Source: Betaproteobacteria bacterium
GTDB taxonomy: Bacteria; Pseudomonadota; Gammaproteobacteria; Burkholderiales; Burkholderiaceae_C
Reading direction: 5' to 3'
Length of the DNA stretch: 34,911 nt
Assembly (NCBI GenBank): GCA_010030205.1
Contig: RGQD01000012.1
Location: forward strand, 1-34,911
The notes under the pieces were generated by a model, which was not told where the DNA came from, ran no database searches, and saw only the letters and a list, made by a program, of their open reading frames with translations. Below, piece after piece: positions 24,138-32,589 of the stretch (position 1 is its first letter; every line of letters starts with the position of its first letter). Position numbers and translations under genes: made by a program.

Positions 24138-25988
24138 ATGACGCCAAATGCTGACGCACCGTTAGTTGATAAGGCAGTGGTGGGACCAGAGGGTGCCGTT
24201 GTCGTTGTCGCGCCCATGGGTGGCCGATTGGTGAGGTGGGCGGTCGAAGCGGGCGAAGCTGTCCGGATCGGCCAGGTCATGGCAGTGATCGAATCGATGA
24301 AGATGGAGCATCAGGTCCTTGCGCTAGAGTCCGGTCGAGTGATTGAATTGCTCGTCGACAGCGGTGATGCTGTCGTGGCGGGACAGGCCTTGCTTTTTTT
24401 GCAGCCCGGAGAGTTTGGCGAGATGACCGGCGATGTCTTTGCCGTCTCTGATGGCCTTGCGAACAACCAAGAACCAGATGAACTGCGCGAGCGCAAGGCC
24501 GCCTTGCTGGATGCGCAACGTCCTGAGGCATTCGCGCGCCAGCGCTCACGTGCTGCACTCACGGCAGGTGAGCGTATCGCCCGGCTCTGCGATGTGGGGA
24601 GCTTTGTCGAACTCGGCGGGTTGGTGCAAACGGAGAATGCAGCGTTCGCTCCGGCCGACGGACTGGTGATGGGTTCGGCGCGAATCGACGGCCGGCCTGT
24701 GATGGTACTGTCGCAGGACTTCACAGTGTTCGGCGGCAGTTCGGGGCCGATTGGCAAGGCCAAGATGTTGCTCGCACTCGGGCGCTGCCGCACCAACGGC
24801 ATACCCTTGGTGATGATGCTCGATGGTGGTGGGCACCGGATTCAGGATGGCCAAAACTCACGCTACTACGCTTGGGCCAACCCGGTGTTTCAGGAGTTCG
24901 CGCGACTGTCTGGTTGGGTGCCGGTGGTCGCGGCAGTGCTGGGAATGGGCTATGCGGCCAACACCAATTTTTGCGCGATGGCCGACCACGTGACCATGGT
25001 GCGAGGTCTGTCGGAGATGGGCCTGGCCGGTCCAGCCTTGGTCAAGGCTGGCACCGGCGAACAGATCACGGGCCAGCGGCTAGGGGGCGCCGATATCCAG
25101 GTGGACAGGTATGGGATGGCCGACCTGGGCGTTGGCTCGGAGGATGAAGCCTTCGCCGCGATCTGCCGCTTTCTGTCATTCCTGCCATCCAACGCTGGAC
25201 TGCCTACGCCGCGCACGAACTTCGAGGCTGGCGATACCGAAGTGCTGAACCGGTTGGTGCCTTCAAGTTCGCGTCAGACCTATGACACGCGACGGGTGAT
25301 TGAGCACATCGCTGATGCCGGCAGCCTGTTTGAGATCAAACCCACCTACGGCGCGAACTTGGTCACTTGCCTGGCTCGCATGGGTGGCCAGTCGGTAGGT
25401 TTCATTGCAAACCAGCCACTGGTCAAAGCCGGCATGATCGACAGTGCTGCTTCGGAGAAGGGTGCGCATTTCATCGCCTTGTGCGATGCCTACGGCTTGC
25501 CACTCATCTACCTGATCGATGTCCCCGGCGTCTCGATCGGCTCTGAGGCCGAGCGCACTGTGCTCGGGCGACGCAGTGCCAAGTTGCTGTTTGAACTGGG
25601 GCACGCCACCGTGCCGCGCATGTCGGTCGTCATCCGCAAGGGCTATGGTCTGGGCTACGTTGCCATGTGTGGCGGCAGAGGCTTCGAGCCGGATGCCTGC
25701 GTGGCATGGCCCACGGCGGAAATCTGTGCGATGTCGATTGAGGGCTCGGTGGATGTGGCCTACCGCAAAAAGTTCCAAGATGCCCCGCATCCGGCGGCTC
25801 GGCGCCAGGAAATCATCGATGAAATCCGTTCTCGGGTCAGTGCGCTCCAGGCTGCCGAAGGCTTCGGCATCGATGATGTCATTGAGCCCTCGCAGACGCG
25901 CGCCTACCTGCTCAATGTGCTGGCCCAAGCACCACCTCGCAGGCAATCCAGCATGCCCGCGAAGTGGCGATCCATCTCGCCCATCTGA
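24138..25988 (+). CDS. BCCP-carboxyltransferase fusion lacking its biotin carboxylase
   Basis: From ATG 24138 the protein has 616 residues. The first 80 form a biotin carrier domain with ESMKMEH (biotinyl-Lys at about 55). The rest is an acyl-CoA carboxyltransferase: ADGLVMGSARIDGRPVMVLSQD, GGGHRIQDGQNSRYY, LSGWVPVVAAVLGMGYA, IDVPGVSIGSEAERTVLGRR, and AWPTAEICAMSIEG. The last motif differs from the FGGMGLEG of the other two carboxyltransferases here, pointing to another substrate. Without its own BC domain it would need carboxylation by another BC, such as one of the two encoded nearby, or it is dying. The track start at 24024 overlaps the BC remnant in another frame. Confidence 0.88.
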   Translation: MTPNADAPLVDKAVVGPEGAVVVVAPMGGRLVRWAVEAGEAVRIGQVMAVIESMKMEHQVLALESGRVIELLVDSGDAVVAGQALLFLQPGEFGEMTGDVFAVSDGLANNQEPDELRERKAALLDAQRPEAFARQRSRAALTAGERIARLCDVGSFVELGGLVQTENAAFAPADGLVMGSARIDGRPVMVLSQDFTVFGGSSGPIGKAKMLLALGRCRTNGIPLVMMLDGGGHRIQDGQNSRYYAWANPVFQEFARLSGWVPVVAAVLGMGYAANTNFCAMADHVTMVRGLSEMGLAGPALVKAGTGEQITGQRLGGADIQVDRYGMADLGVGSEDEAFAAICRFLSFLPSNAGLPTPRTNFEAGDTEVLNRLVPSSSRQTYDTRRVIEHIADAGSLFEIKPTYGANLVTCLARMGGQSVGFIANQPLVKAGMIDSAASEKGAHFIALCDAYGLPLIYLIDVPGVSIGSEAERTVLGRRSAKLLFELGHATVPRMSVVIRKGYGLGYVAMCGGRGFEPDACVAWPTAEICAMSIEGSVDVAYRKKFQDAPHPAARRQEIIDEIRSRVSALQAAEGFGIDDVIEPSQTRAYLLNVLAQAPPRRQSSMPAKWRSISPI

Positions 25989-26218
25989 AAATATCATGAA
26001 CACGACGACGAGCAAGCTGACGACTTTTCAGCACGGTTTTTTCGAGCTATGTCGATCCAGTCCACCCGGACAAGCCACTCGAATCGATCGCATCGTGATT
26101 GCTGATGTGTTCGTGAGGTGATGAAGTCACTGCAGTGATGCAGCATTACAAGTTCGAAAAGGTGAGTGGTACTGCTGCCAGCCTGCCGGATGAACCCTGT
26201 TCTAACCTGGAGACAATG

Positions 26219-27196
26219 ATGTACAAGCTGTTAAAGACCATCTCGCTTTTGATGGCTTCGGCCTTGGTCGCTGTTGCGACTTCAGCGCTCGCTGACGACT
26301 ACCCCTCGAAACCGATCCGTATGTTCGTGCCAGGCCCTGCGGGCGGGCCGACGGACATGATGGCGCGCGACCTTGCCGCCAAGCTTTCGGAGTTTCTTCC
26401 GCAACCCATCGTCATCTTCAACCAGGCCGGGGCTGGTGGCATGATTGCCGCAGGCTCAGTCGCCAAGTCGGCCCCAGACGGCTACACCGTGCTTTTTGGA
26501 AATCAAGGTCCGCTGGCCGCGAACTTTGCGTTGTACGACAAGGTGCCATACAACGTCCAGACGGACTTCGCACCGGTATCGCGCTGGGCGATCATTCCGA
26601 ACGTCCTGCTGGTCAACAACAAGGTGCCTGCCAACACAGTGCAGGAGTTGATCGCGTTGGTCAAGAAAGGTGGCCAGAACTGGAACTTCGCTTCAGGCGG
26701 CAACGGTACCAGTACGCACATTGCGGGCGCGGTATTCGCAAAGCGCGCCGGATTGCAGTTGACGCACGTGCCATACAAGGGCGCCCCGCCGTCGCTCATG
26801 GATCTCATTGGCGGTCAGATCCCGATCGCCATGTCAGGCACTGTGGATTCGCTGTCCCATATCAAGGCTGGCAGTATGAAGGCGCTGGCCGTGACTTCAT
26901 TGCAGCGCGTCCCGGCCCTGCCTAACGTGCCGACGATCGCCGAGGCGGGAATACCTGCTTACTCCGTGGCGCCTTGGTTCGGTGTGGTTGCTGCTGCGGG
27001 CACACCTCCGGATGTGATCGAGAAGCTCAACGCTGCGATCGCCAAGGCGGGACGATCTCCTGAATTGGTCAAGAAAATCAATGACCTCGGTGGCTCAATC
27101 GCGACCGGAACAGCTGCTGAGTTTGCTGATTTCATGAAGAAAGATGTCGATCACTGGGCTACCCTGATCAAGGAATCCGGCGCCAAGGTCGATTGA
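26219..27196 (+). CDS. Bug-family TTT solute receptor
   Basis: Two tandem ATGs (26216 and 26219) follow GGAG; the second has better spacing and gives 325 residues. A Sec signal peptide (MYKLLKTISLLMASALVAVATSALA) precedes DDYPSKPIRMFVPGPAGGPTDMMAR, NQAGAGGMIAAGSVAKSAPDGYTVLF, and THVPYKGAPPSLMDLIGGQIPI, standard Bug landmarks. It should capture a carboxylate in the periplasm. It closes the long plus-strand cluster. The 225 bases before it hold only a 41-codon ORF (25996-26121) that I do not recognise. The TctA/TctB membrane partners are not in the window. Confidence 0.92.
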   Translation: MYKLLKTISLLMASALVAVATSALADDYPSKPIRMFVPGPAGGPTDMMARDLAAKLSEFLPQPIVIFNQAGAGGMIAAGSVAKSAPDGYTVLFGNQGPLAANFALYDKVPYNVQTDFAPVSRWAIIPNVLLVNNKVPANTVQELIALVKKGGQNWNFASGGNGTSTHIAGAVFAKRAGLQLTHVPYKGAPPSLMDLIGGQIPIAMSGTVDSLSHIKAGSMKALAVTSLQRVPALPNVPTIAEAGIPAYSVAPWFGVVAAAGTPPDVIEKLNAAIAKAGRSPELVKKINDLGGSIATGTAAEFADFMKKDVDHWATLIKESGAKVD

Positions 27197-27448
27197 TGGG
27201 CCGCCATTGGCTGTTCAACTATTTTTCACGCCGAGCGTGGGCCGAGCGTGGACTGAGTTCGCGAAGGACTGCCGCCATCATCTGCTGCTGATTCGCAGCG
27301 TGGTGGGTCGTTGCAAGCAGGGCCGCTCGTTGTTTCGTGACACCTTCCTTGCTCTACGGGCCCATGCGCCATGCCGGCGGCACCCTGCCGGTGGTGGCCT
27401 CGCTCACACGCGGCGGTACGGCCGCTGTCGCCGGCGAGTTCTCGCCCG
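27197..27448. other. Gap before the IstB relic, no gene recognised
   Basis: About 250 bases between the Bug receptor stop and the IstB-like relic. The ORFs crossing it (27207-27836 plus, 27354-27695 minus) show no domain in this part. It looks like mixed DNA left by insertion-sequence activity. Confidence 0.35.
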
Positions 27449-27605
27449 AGAGTTGCTGATCAAAGGGTTTGAGTCCGACGTCGTCAATGATGAGCCGCAG
27501 CACGCGCGCCAGCGCGGCAAGTTTGCGGTCGTAGGCGTCGGTCGCACGGGTCTCGCTCTGAGAGAGGGTCAGGATGAGGGCATGCAAGCCGGAGCGCCGC
27601 GTCAT
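27449..27605 (-). pseudogene. IstB-like (IS21 family) ATPase fragment
   Basis: Minus-strand reading gives HALILTLSQSETRATDAYDR, then KLAALARVLRLIIDDVGLKP. The KLAALARV...LIIDDxGLKP segment is the Walker-B region of IstB, the ATP-binding helper of IS21-family transposons. About 50 residues remain out of roughly 250; the sequence before and after is unrelated. It overlaps the last codons of the TetR gene on the same strand. The family is assigned by motif recall. Confidence 0.6.
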
Positions 27606-28291
27606 TGCCGCGAAAGTGTTTCGGGTGCCGGCGGCTGTTGCAAAAGCCCGCATACCGTATCCACCAGGTTGTCCAGGTCGAAGGCTGCGCCCCACAGGCG
27701 CGGCGACTTTCCTATTTCCTTGCCCTCCAGCGCGGCTTCGCGCGAGGACAGCGTCGCGCCCAGGTACAGCGCCATCAGGCGCAGTCGTTGCTCAACAATG
27801 GCAGGCGCCATCGGAGCTAAGGCGCGTCGGAAGTGATCCAGGCAGCGCATGTAGCCGGAGTTCCAGCGGTTCTGCAACGCCGCGATGAACAACTTGCGGT
27901 GGGTCAGTTGCAGCACCGTGATGAAACGCAGGTAGCCCTCGCGATCCTGCATTTCGCTGGCTGTCTTTGGAAACGAGCTCTCGACCAGGATCTTCACGAT
28001 CTCGCGCAGGCTCGGCGCGCGGCCCGATGACTCCGCCGCGTCGAGCATCCCGTTGCGCCGCTGGTTGATCAACTTGGCGCCTTCGGCCACCAGTTCCTGG
28101 ATCAGGGCCTCCTTGGTGCCGAAGTAGTAGTGAATCGAGGCGCCGTTGCGCGCGCCCGCCGCCGCCACGATGTCGCGTACCGACACGCCGTCCACGCCGA
28201 ACTTCGAAAAAAGTTGCCGCGCAGCCACCATCAGGCGCTGGCGCGTGGTGTCGGACTTCGTCTCGGTGGCGGCTTGGACTTTTTGATTCAT
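27602..28291 (-). CDS. TetR family transcriptional regulator
   Basis: A 229-aa protein. The N-terminal DNA-binding domain is clear: RQRLMVAARQLFSKFGVDGVSVRDIVAAAGARNGASIHYYFGTKEALI at about 17-65. The C-terminal portion, with REGYLRFITVLQLTHRKLF and a long helical tail, resembles TetR_C domains of the YbiH/CecR type, whose ligands vary. It is divergent from the ligase at 28400 across a 108-base gap, the classical arrangement for a repressor of its neighbour operon. Its 3' end overlaps an IS21 relic, so the last residues may not be original. Confidence 0.9.
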   Translation of the reverse strand: MNQKVQAATETKSDTTRQRLMVAARQLFSKFGVDGVSVRDIVAAAGARNGASIHYYFGTKEALIQELVAEGAKLINQRRNGMLDAAESSGRAPSLREIVKILVESSFPKTASEMQDREGYLRFITVLQLTHRKLFIAALQNRWNSGYMRCLDHFRRALAPMAPAIVEQRLRLMALYLGATLSSREAALEGKEIGKSPRLWGAAFDLDNLVDTVCGLLQQPPAPETLSRQ

Positions 28292-28326
28292 GTGTGAGCT
28301 GCGCTTTCGGCTGCGGCAAACCCGTC

Positions 28327-28356
28327 TTGACAGGCTGCGGTCAGATGGAATAGTAT
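28327..28356 (+). promoter_or_regulatory. Sigma-70-like promoter of the second carboxylase operon
   Basis: A perfect TTGACA (28327-28332), 18 bases, then TAGTAT (28351-28356), followed by an A/T-rich stretch (TTTTAAGTCAAATGTTTTAGACACTT) that could hold a regulator site. It points to the ligase at 28400 and lies between it and the divergent TetR gene. Confidence 0.55.
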
Positions 28357-28399
28357 TTTAAGTCAAATGTTTTAGACACTTGGCTTGAATCCCCACTCA

Positions 28400-30046
28400 A
28401 TGACTTTGCCCTCTGCCAGCGCGCACCATCCTCGCCTTCCATCCGCTGGTGACTGTGTGCTGCGCCTGTGTCTGGCGAGGCTGGCAATCAGCCATCCGGA
28501 TCGTGTGTTCGCGGTATTCGCCTCGGGCGAGTGCTGGAGCTATGCGCAGTTGCATGAGCGCGTGCGTGCGGTCGCGGCCAATCTGCAGACGATCGGTGTA
28601 CGCCCGGGGTGCTGCGTGCAATGCTGGCTGCCGAACGGCCCGCAGGCGCTGCTGCTGCTGTTCGCGGTGAACTACCTGGGCGCCGTGTTTGCGCCGATGA
28701 GCGTGGAATACAAGGGCATCCTGCTGGACAACGCCATGCGGGCGTCCGGCGCAAGCATCCTTGTTGCGCATGCCACATTGCTGGCGCGCCTGGACGCGCA
28801 GGCGTTGCAGGCCTTCGAGCGCGTCGTGGTGGTGGCAGCGCCGTCTCCGCCGGCAGGGCAGGGCCGCTTGATGGCTTGGGAGGAGTTGGCCGCGGACGGG
28901 CCGCCCTTGCAGGAGGCGCTCTTACCGCACCCGCAGCCCTGGGACGTCCACGCGTTGGTCGCAACCTCGGGCACGACGGGAGCTTCCAAGTTTGTGCCCA
29001 TCACCTACGCGCAGACCTGGGCCACCAGCGGCGGCTTCATCGCGCTGACCGGGGACGACCGTGCGCTGCTGAACATTCCCATCTCGCACGTGGGCGGCAT
29101 CGGCGTCGCGTTTCGCGCGCTTTACCGGGGCGGCTCGGTCGGTTTGGTCGAATCGTTCAGCGCGGCGTCGTTCTGGAGTACTGTGTGCGCGCTGGAGATC
29201 ACCACGCTCACGCTGTTGGGCGCAATGACCGACTTTCTGCTCGCCGAACCCGCGCGCGAATCTGACCGGCAGCATCCCCTGCGTCACGCCATCATGGTGC
29301 CGATCACCCACAACGCGACGGCGTTCTCGCAGCGTTTCGGCGTGGACATCTACACCGTTTTCAACATGACAGAAGTTTCCTGTCCCATCGTCTCGGACAA
29401 AAACCCTAAGCAGCCCGGCTCCTGCGGGCGGGCGCGCGAAGGCTACGAACTGCGGCTGGCAGACGGCAACGATTGCGAAGTGGCGCGCGGCGACGTGGGT
29501 GAATTGCTGGTGCGCTCAGACATGCCCTGGGCCATCGCCAGTGAATACCGCGGCGATCCGCAAGCCACGGCCAACGCATGGCGCAACGGCTGGTTCCACA
29601 CCGGCGACCGTTTTCGCCAGGACGACGAAGGTTGCTGCTACTTCGTGGACCGCCTCAAGGACGCGATACGCCGGCGCGGCGAGAACATTTCGGCGGTGGA
29701 GGTGGAGGCCGCGCTGGCCGCTTTCCCCGCCGTGCGCGAGGCGGCGGTGATTGGCGTGCCCAGCGAGCGCGGTGAAGACGAGGTGCTGGCCGTCCTCTCG
29801 CAGTTGCCGGGCAGCGATATCGACCGGATCGCGCTGGTCCAGTTTCTTGCCGAGCGACTGCCGCATTTCATGGTGCCGCGCTACCTGCGCATCGTCGACG
29901 AATTGCCAAAGACCGCATCACTCAAAGTCCTCAAGGCGCAGCTACGCGATGAAGGCATCACCGCCGACACCTGGGACCGCGAGCGCGAGGGTCTGCGCCT
30001 TCGCCGCACACGCTTCGATAGCCATACAAGCAGGCGCGCAGCATGA
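28400..30046 (+). CDS. CaiC-like AMP-dependent acyl-CoA ligase (third copy)
   Basis: From ATG 28400 the protein has 548 residues (the track uses TTG 28385; neither start has a visible ribosome binding site). Motifs: VATSGTTGASKFVPIT at about 186, where the usual Gly after the loop Lys is Phe; YTVFNMTEVSCP; GWFHTGDRFRQDDEGCCYF; DAIRRRGENISAVEVE; and KTASLKVLKAQLR with the catalytic Lys. It is more divergent than the other two copies but keeps the shared TWDRE ending. It makes an acyl-CoA, probably for the carboxylase encoded right after it: its TGA overlaps the next ATG (ATGA). Confidence 0.92.
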   Translation: MTLPSASAHHPRLPSAGDCVLRLCLARLAISHPDRVFAVFASGECWSYAQLHERVRAVAANLQTIGVRPGCCVQCWLPNGPQALLLLFAVNYLGAVFAPMSVEYKGILLDNAMRASGASILVAHATLLARLDAQALQAFERVVVVAAPSPPAGQGRLMAWEELAADGPPLQEALLPHPQPWDVHALVATSGTTGASKFVPITYAQTWATSGGFIALTGDDRALLNIPISHVGGIGVAFRALYRGGSVGLVESFSAASFWSTVCALEITTLTLLGAMTDFLLAEPARESDRQHPLRHAIMVPITHNATAFSQRFGVDIYTVFNMTEVSCPIVSDKNPKQPGSCGRAREGYELRLADGNDCEVARGDVGELLVRSDMPWAIASEYRGDPQATANAWRNGWFHTGDRFRQDDEGCCYFVDRLKDAIRRRGENISAVEVEAALAAFPAVREAAVIGVPSERGEDEVLAVLSQLPGSDIDRIALVQFLAERLPHFMVPRYLRIVDELPKTASLKVLKAQLRDEGITADTWDREREGLRLRRTRFDSHTSRRAA

Positions 30047-31587
30047 GTGCCGACCAAGACAACAGCGACGCCCAAGACAAGGGCAGCGCGCCGCAAGCCA
30101 GCCTCGCGCAACTGCGAGCGCGCAGGCACGCGCTCAGCGACGAAGCCCGTTCCGAAGCTGTGCGCCGCACGCACGCGCAGGGCCGCTGGACCGCGCGCGA
30201 AGCGATTGCGGCGCTGTGCGACGCAGGCAGCTTTATTGAGTTCGGCGGCTTCGTCGCCTCGCCGGATGCGCAGATGCAGGCACCCGCTGATGGCCTCATC
30301 ACCGGCAGCGCGAGGCAGGGGGGCCATCCACTTGCGGTCTTCGCCTACGACTACAGCGTGCATGCTGGCAGCCAGAGCGCGATGAACCACCGCAAGCTGG
30401 CCCGTGTGATCGCGCAGGCCGCCAAACAGCGCATCCCGCTGGTCGGCTGGCTGGAAGGCGCGGGCGCGCGGCCGCACGACATGCTGGTCTATGCGCGCGG
30501 ACCGAGCACGAGCCTGGCCGCATTCGCGCGGCTGTCGGGCTGGGTGCCGACGGTGGGCATCGTTCCGGCATTGGCTTTCGCCGGCCACGCCAACCTGGCA
30601 GGCATGTGCGACCTGCTGATCGCGGTGCGCGGCGCTGCCATGGGCCTGGCCGGTCCGCCGCTGGTGGAGACGGCAATCGGCGAGAAGCTGACCCCGCAGC
30701 AGATCGGCGCGCTGGCAATTCACGTGGCGGCGGGTGTGGTCGATCTGGTCGCCGATGACCCGGCGCAGGCGGTGCAGCTTGCACACCAATACCTCTCGTA
30801 TTTCCGCGGCACGCAGGCCGCGGGCGACGCGCCCCCCGCCGAGGCGCTGCGTGATGCGGTTCCGGAAAACCCGCGCCAAGCCTACGACGTGCGCGAGGTG
30901 GCGCGCGGCCTGTGCGACATCGGCTCCACGCTGGAACTCAAAGCGGATTGGGGCGGCTCGGTGGTGACGATGCTGGGACGGATCGAGGGATGTCCCATCG
31001 GCATCGTCGCCAACCAGCCGATGACGCTGGCCGGTGCGATCGATGCCGATTCGGCGGCCAAATCGGTGCGATTCGTGCAGACCTGCGATGCCTACGACAT
31101 TCCGCTGCTGATGCTGTGCGATACGCCCGGCCTGCACGTGGGCCCCGCCGCGGAAGCCACCGGCCTGGTGCGCCACAGCGCGCGTTTGCTGGTGGCACTG
31201 GCCAACGCCACCACGCCCGTCATGACCGTGGTGCTGCGCAAGGGCTATGGCCTGGGCCACTACATCATGGGATCGCAGGCGCTGGAGCCCATGGTGCTGG
31301 TGGCTTGGCCGACGGCAGAGTTCGGCGGCATGGGCTTGGAAGGAGCGGTGAGCATCATCCACCGGCGCAGGCTCGACGCTATCGCTGACGCGCAGGAGCG
31401 CGCGGCGCTGCATGCGCAGCTCACCTCGGAATTGCGCGAAGCCAACACCGCATACGACATGGCGCGCCGCTTCCTGATCGACGATGTCATCGACCCGGCC
31501 GATACGCGCATGTTGCTGGCGCAGGCGCTCGCCACCTGGAAGCCGCCCGTGCGTGCCACCCGCAAGCGCGTTATCGATTCGTTCTGA
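30043..31587 (+). CDS. Acyl-CoA carboxylase carboxyltransferase (beta) subunit
   Basis: A 514-aa protein of the MCC/PCC beta family. Both crotonase-like halves are visible: N-terminal ADGLITGSARQGGHPLAVFAYD, WLEGAGARPHD and LAGPPLVETAIGEKL; C-terminal GCPIGIVANQPMTLAGAIDADSAAKSVRFVQTCD, LCDTPGLHVGP and AWPTAEFGGMGLEG. It transfers CO2 from carboxybiotin to an acyl-CoA. Its partner, a BC-BCCP subunit, is the gene at 32590, separated by a Bug receptor gene. It is translationally coupled to the ligase. The ending motif matches that of the 1096-aa fusion, hinting at related substrates. Confidence 0.93.
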   Translation: MSADQDNSDAQDKGSAPQASLAQLRARRHALSDEARSEAVRRTHAQGRWTAREAIAALCDAGSFIEFGGFVASPDAQMQAPADGLITGSARQGGHPLAVFAYDYSVHAGSQSAMNHRKLARVIAQAAKQRIPLVGWLEGAGARPHDMLVYARGPSTSLAAFARLSGWVPTVGIVPALAFAGHANLAGMCDLLIAVRGAAMGLAGPPLVETAIGEKLTPQQIGALAIHVAAGVVDLVADDPAQAVQLAHQYLSYFRGTQAAGDAPPAEALRDAVPENPRQAYDVREVARGLCDIGSTLELKADWGGSVVTMLGRIEGCPIGIVANQPMTLAGAIDADSAAKSVRFVQTCDAYDIPLLMLCDTPGLHVGPAAEATGLVRHSARLLVALANATTPVMTVVLRKGYGLGHYIMGSQALEPMVLVAWPTAEFGGMGLEGAVSIIHRRRLDAIADAQERAALHAQLTSELREANTAYDMARRFLIDDVIDPADTRMLLAQALATWKPPVRATRKRVIDSF

Positions 31588-31622
31588 GATTCAAGATTCG
31601 CCCACACTTGCAGGAGACAGCC

Positions 31623-32585
31623 ATGAAATACCTCTCACGATGGAGCCGCCGCGTCGGCCTGTTCGCGCTCGCGCTTTACTGCGCAGGCGCCGCTGCGCAG
31701 TGGGCGCCGACCAAGCCGATTCGGCTGCTGGTGCCTTACGCAACCGGGGGCTCCGGCGACATCGGCCTGCGCATCATTTCGGAAAAGTTGTCGGCCGCCA
31801 TCGGCCAGCCGCTGGTCATCGACAACAAGGGCGGCGCGGGAGGCGTGATCGGCACGGAGTTGGGGGCGCGCACCCTCCCGGACGGCTACACCTGGATACT
31901 GGGTTCGGACGCGCCTTTCACCATCATTCCCCACCTGCGCAAGGTGCCCTATGACCCGCTGGCGGATTTCGAGCCGGTGGGCCTGATCGCCTCGCTGCCG
32001 CTGGTGGTGGTGATCAACCCCTCCCTGCCGGTCAAGAACATGGCGGAGTTGGTGGCGCTGGCCAAAACGCGCAAGCTGAGCCTGAGCTCCAACGGCAACG
32101 GCTCCTCAGCGCACCTCACGGCTGAGCTGATCAAGCGCGAGGCAGGTATCGATCTGCTGCACGTGCCCTACACCGGCATCGCGCAGGCGGTGACCGATGT
32201 CATCGGCGGCCAAGTGGACATGACGATCAGCTCGGTGGGCACGGTGCTGCAGCACATCAAGAGCGGACGGCTGCGCGCGATCGCGCTGACCATGCCGGTC
32301 AAGCTGGCCAGCCTGCCCGACGTTCCCTCCTTGATCGAAGCTGGCTACAACATCGACGTGAGCGTTTGGATTGGCCTGCTGGTGCCCGCCAAGACGCCCA
32401 AAGAGGTCACGCAGCGCGTCAGCGCCGAATTGACCAAGGTGCTGGAGACGCCCGAAATCCGCGAACGCTTTGCCAACCTGGGCTACGTGCCCGGCGGCGG
32501 CGCGCCATCCGTGCTGGGCCGCCGGATCGAAGGCGACTACGCCAAGTTCGGAAAAGTGATTCGTGACGCCAACATCAAGGAATGA
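31623..32585 (+). CDS. Bug-family TTT solute receptor
   Basis: From ATG 31623 (CAGGAG seven bases upstream) 320 residues. A Sec signal peptide (MKYLSRWSRRVGLFALALYCAGAAA) precedes TKPIRLLVPYATGGSGDIGLR, NKGGAGGVIGTELGARTLPDGYT, HVPYTGIAQAVTDVIGGQVDM, and LPDVPSLIEAGYN. It should bind a carboxylate in the periplasm. It is embedded between the two subunit genes of a carboxylase, 35 bases after the first and 4 bases before the second, which ties the transported acid to the carboxylase pathway (inference). No TctA/TctB genes are near. Confidence 0.93.
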   Translation: MKYLSRWSRRVGLFALALYCAGAAAQWAPTKPIRLLVPYATGGSGDIGLRIISEKLSAAIGQPLVIDNKGGAGGVIGTELGARTLPDGYTWILGSDAPFTIIPHLRKVPYDPLADFEPVGLIASLPLVVVINPSLPVKNMAELVALAKTRKLSLSSNGNGSSAHLTAELIKREAGIDLLHVPYTGIAQAVTDVIGGQVDMTISSVGTVLQHIKSGRLRAIALTMPVKLASLPDVPSLIEAGYNIDVSVWIGLLVPAKTPKEVTQRVSAELTKVLETPEIRERFANLGYVPGGGAPSVLGRRIEGDYAKFGKVIRDANIKE

Positions 32586-32589
32586 GGCA

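Noticed and set aside
27207-27836. 209-aa plus-strand ORF across the IS21 relic and the TetR 3' end
   Set aside because: Overlaps both on the opposite strand and shows no domain.
28357-28385. Possible TetR palindrome AAGTCAAATGTTTTAGACACTT before the third ligase
   Set aside because: Only the outer bases are symmetrical (GTC...GAC); too weak to call, though an operator in this gap is likely.
29881-31413. 510-aa minus-strand ORF opposite the carboxyltransferase gene
   Set aside because: Long only because high-GC codon bias leaves the antisense frame open; composition rich in His, Arg and Gln with no domain.
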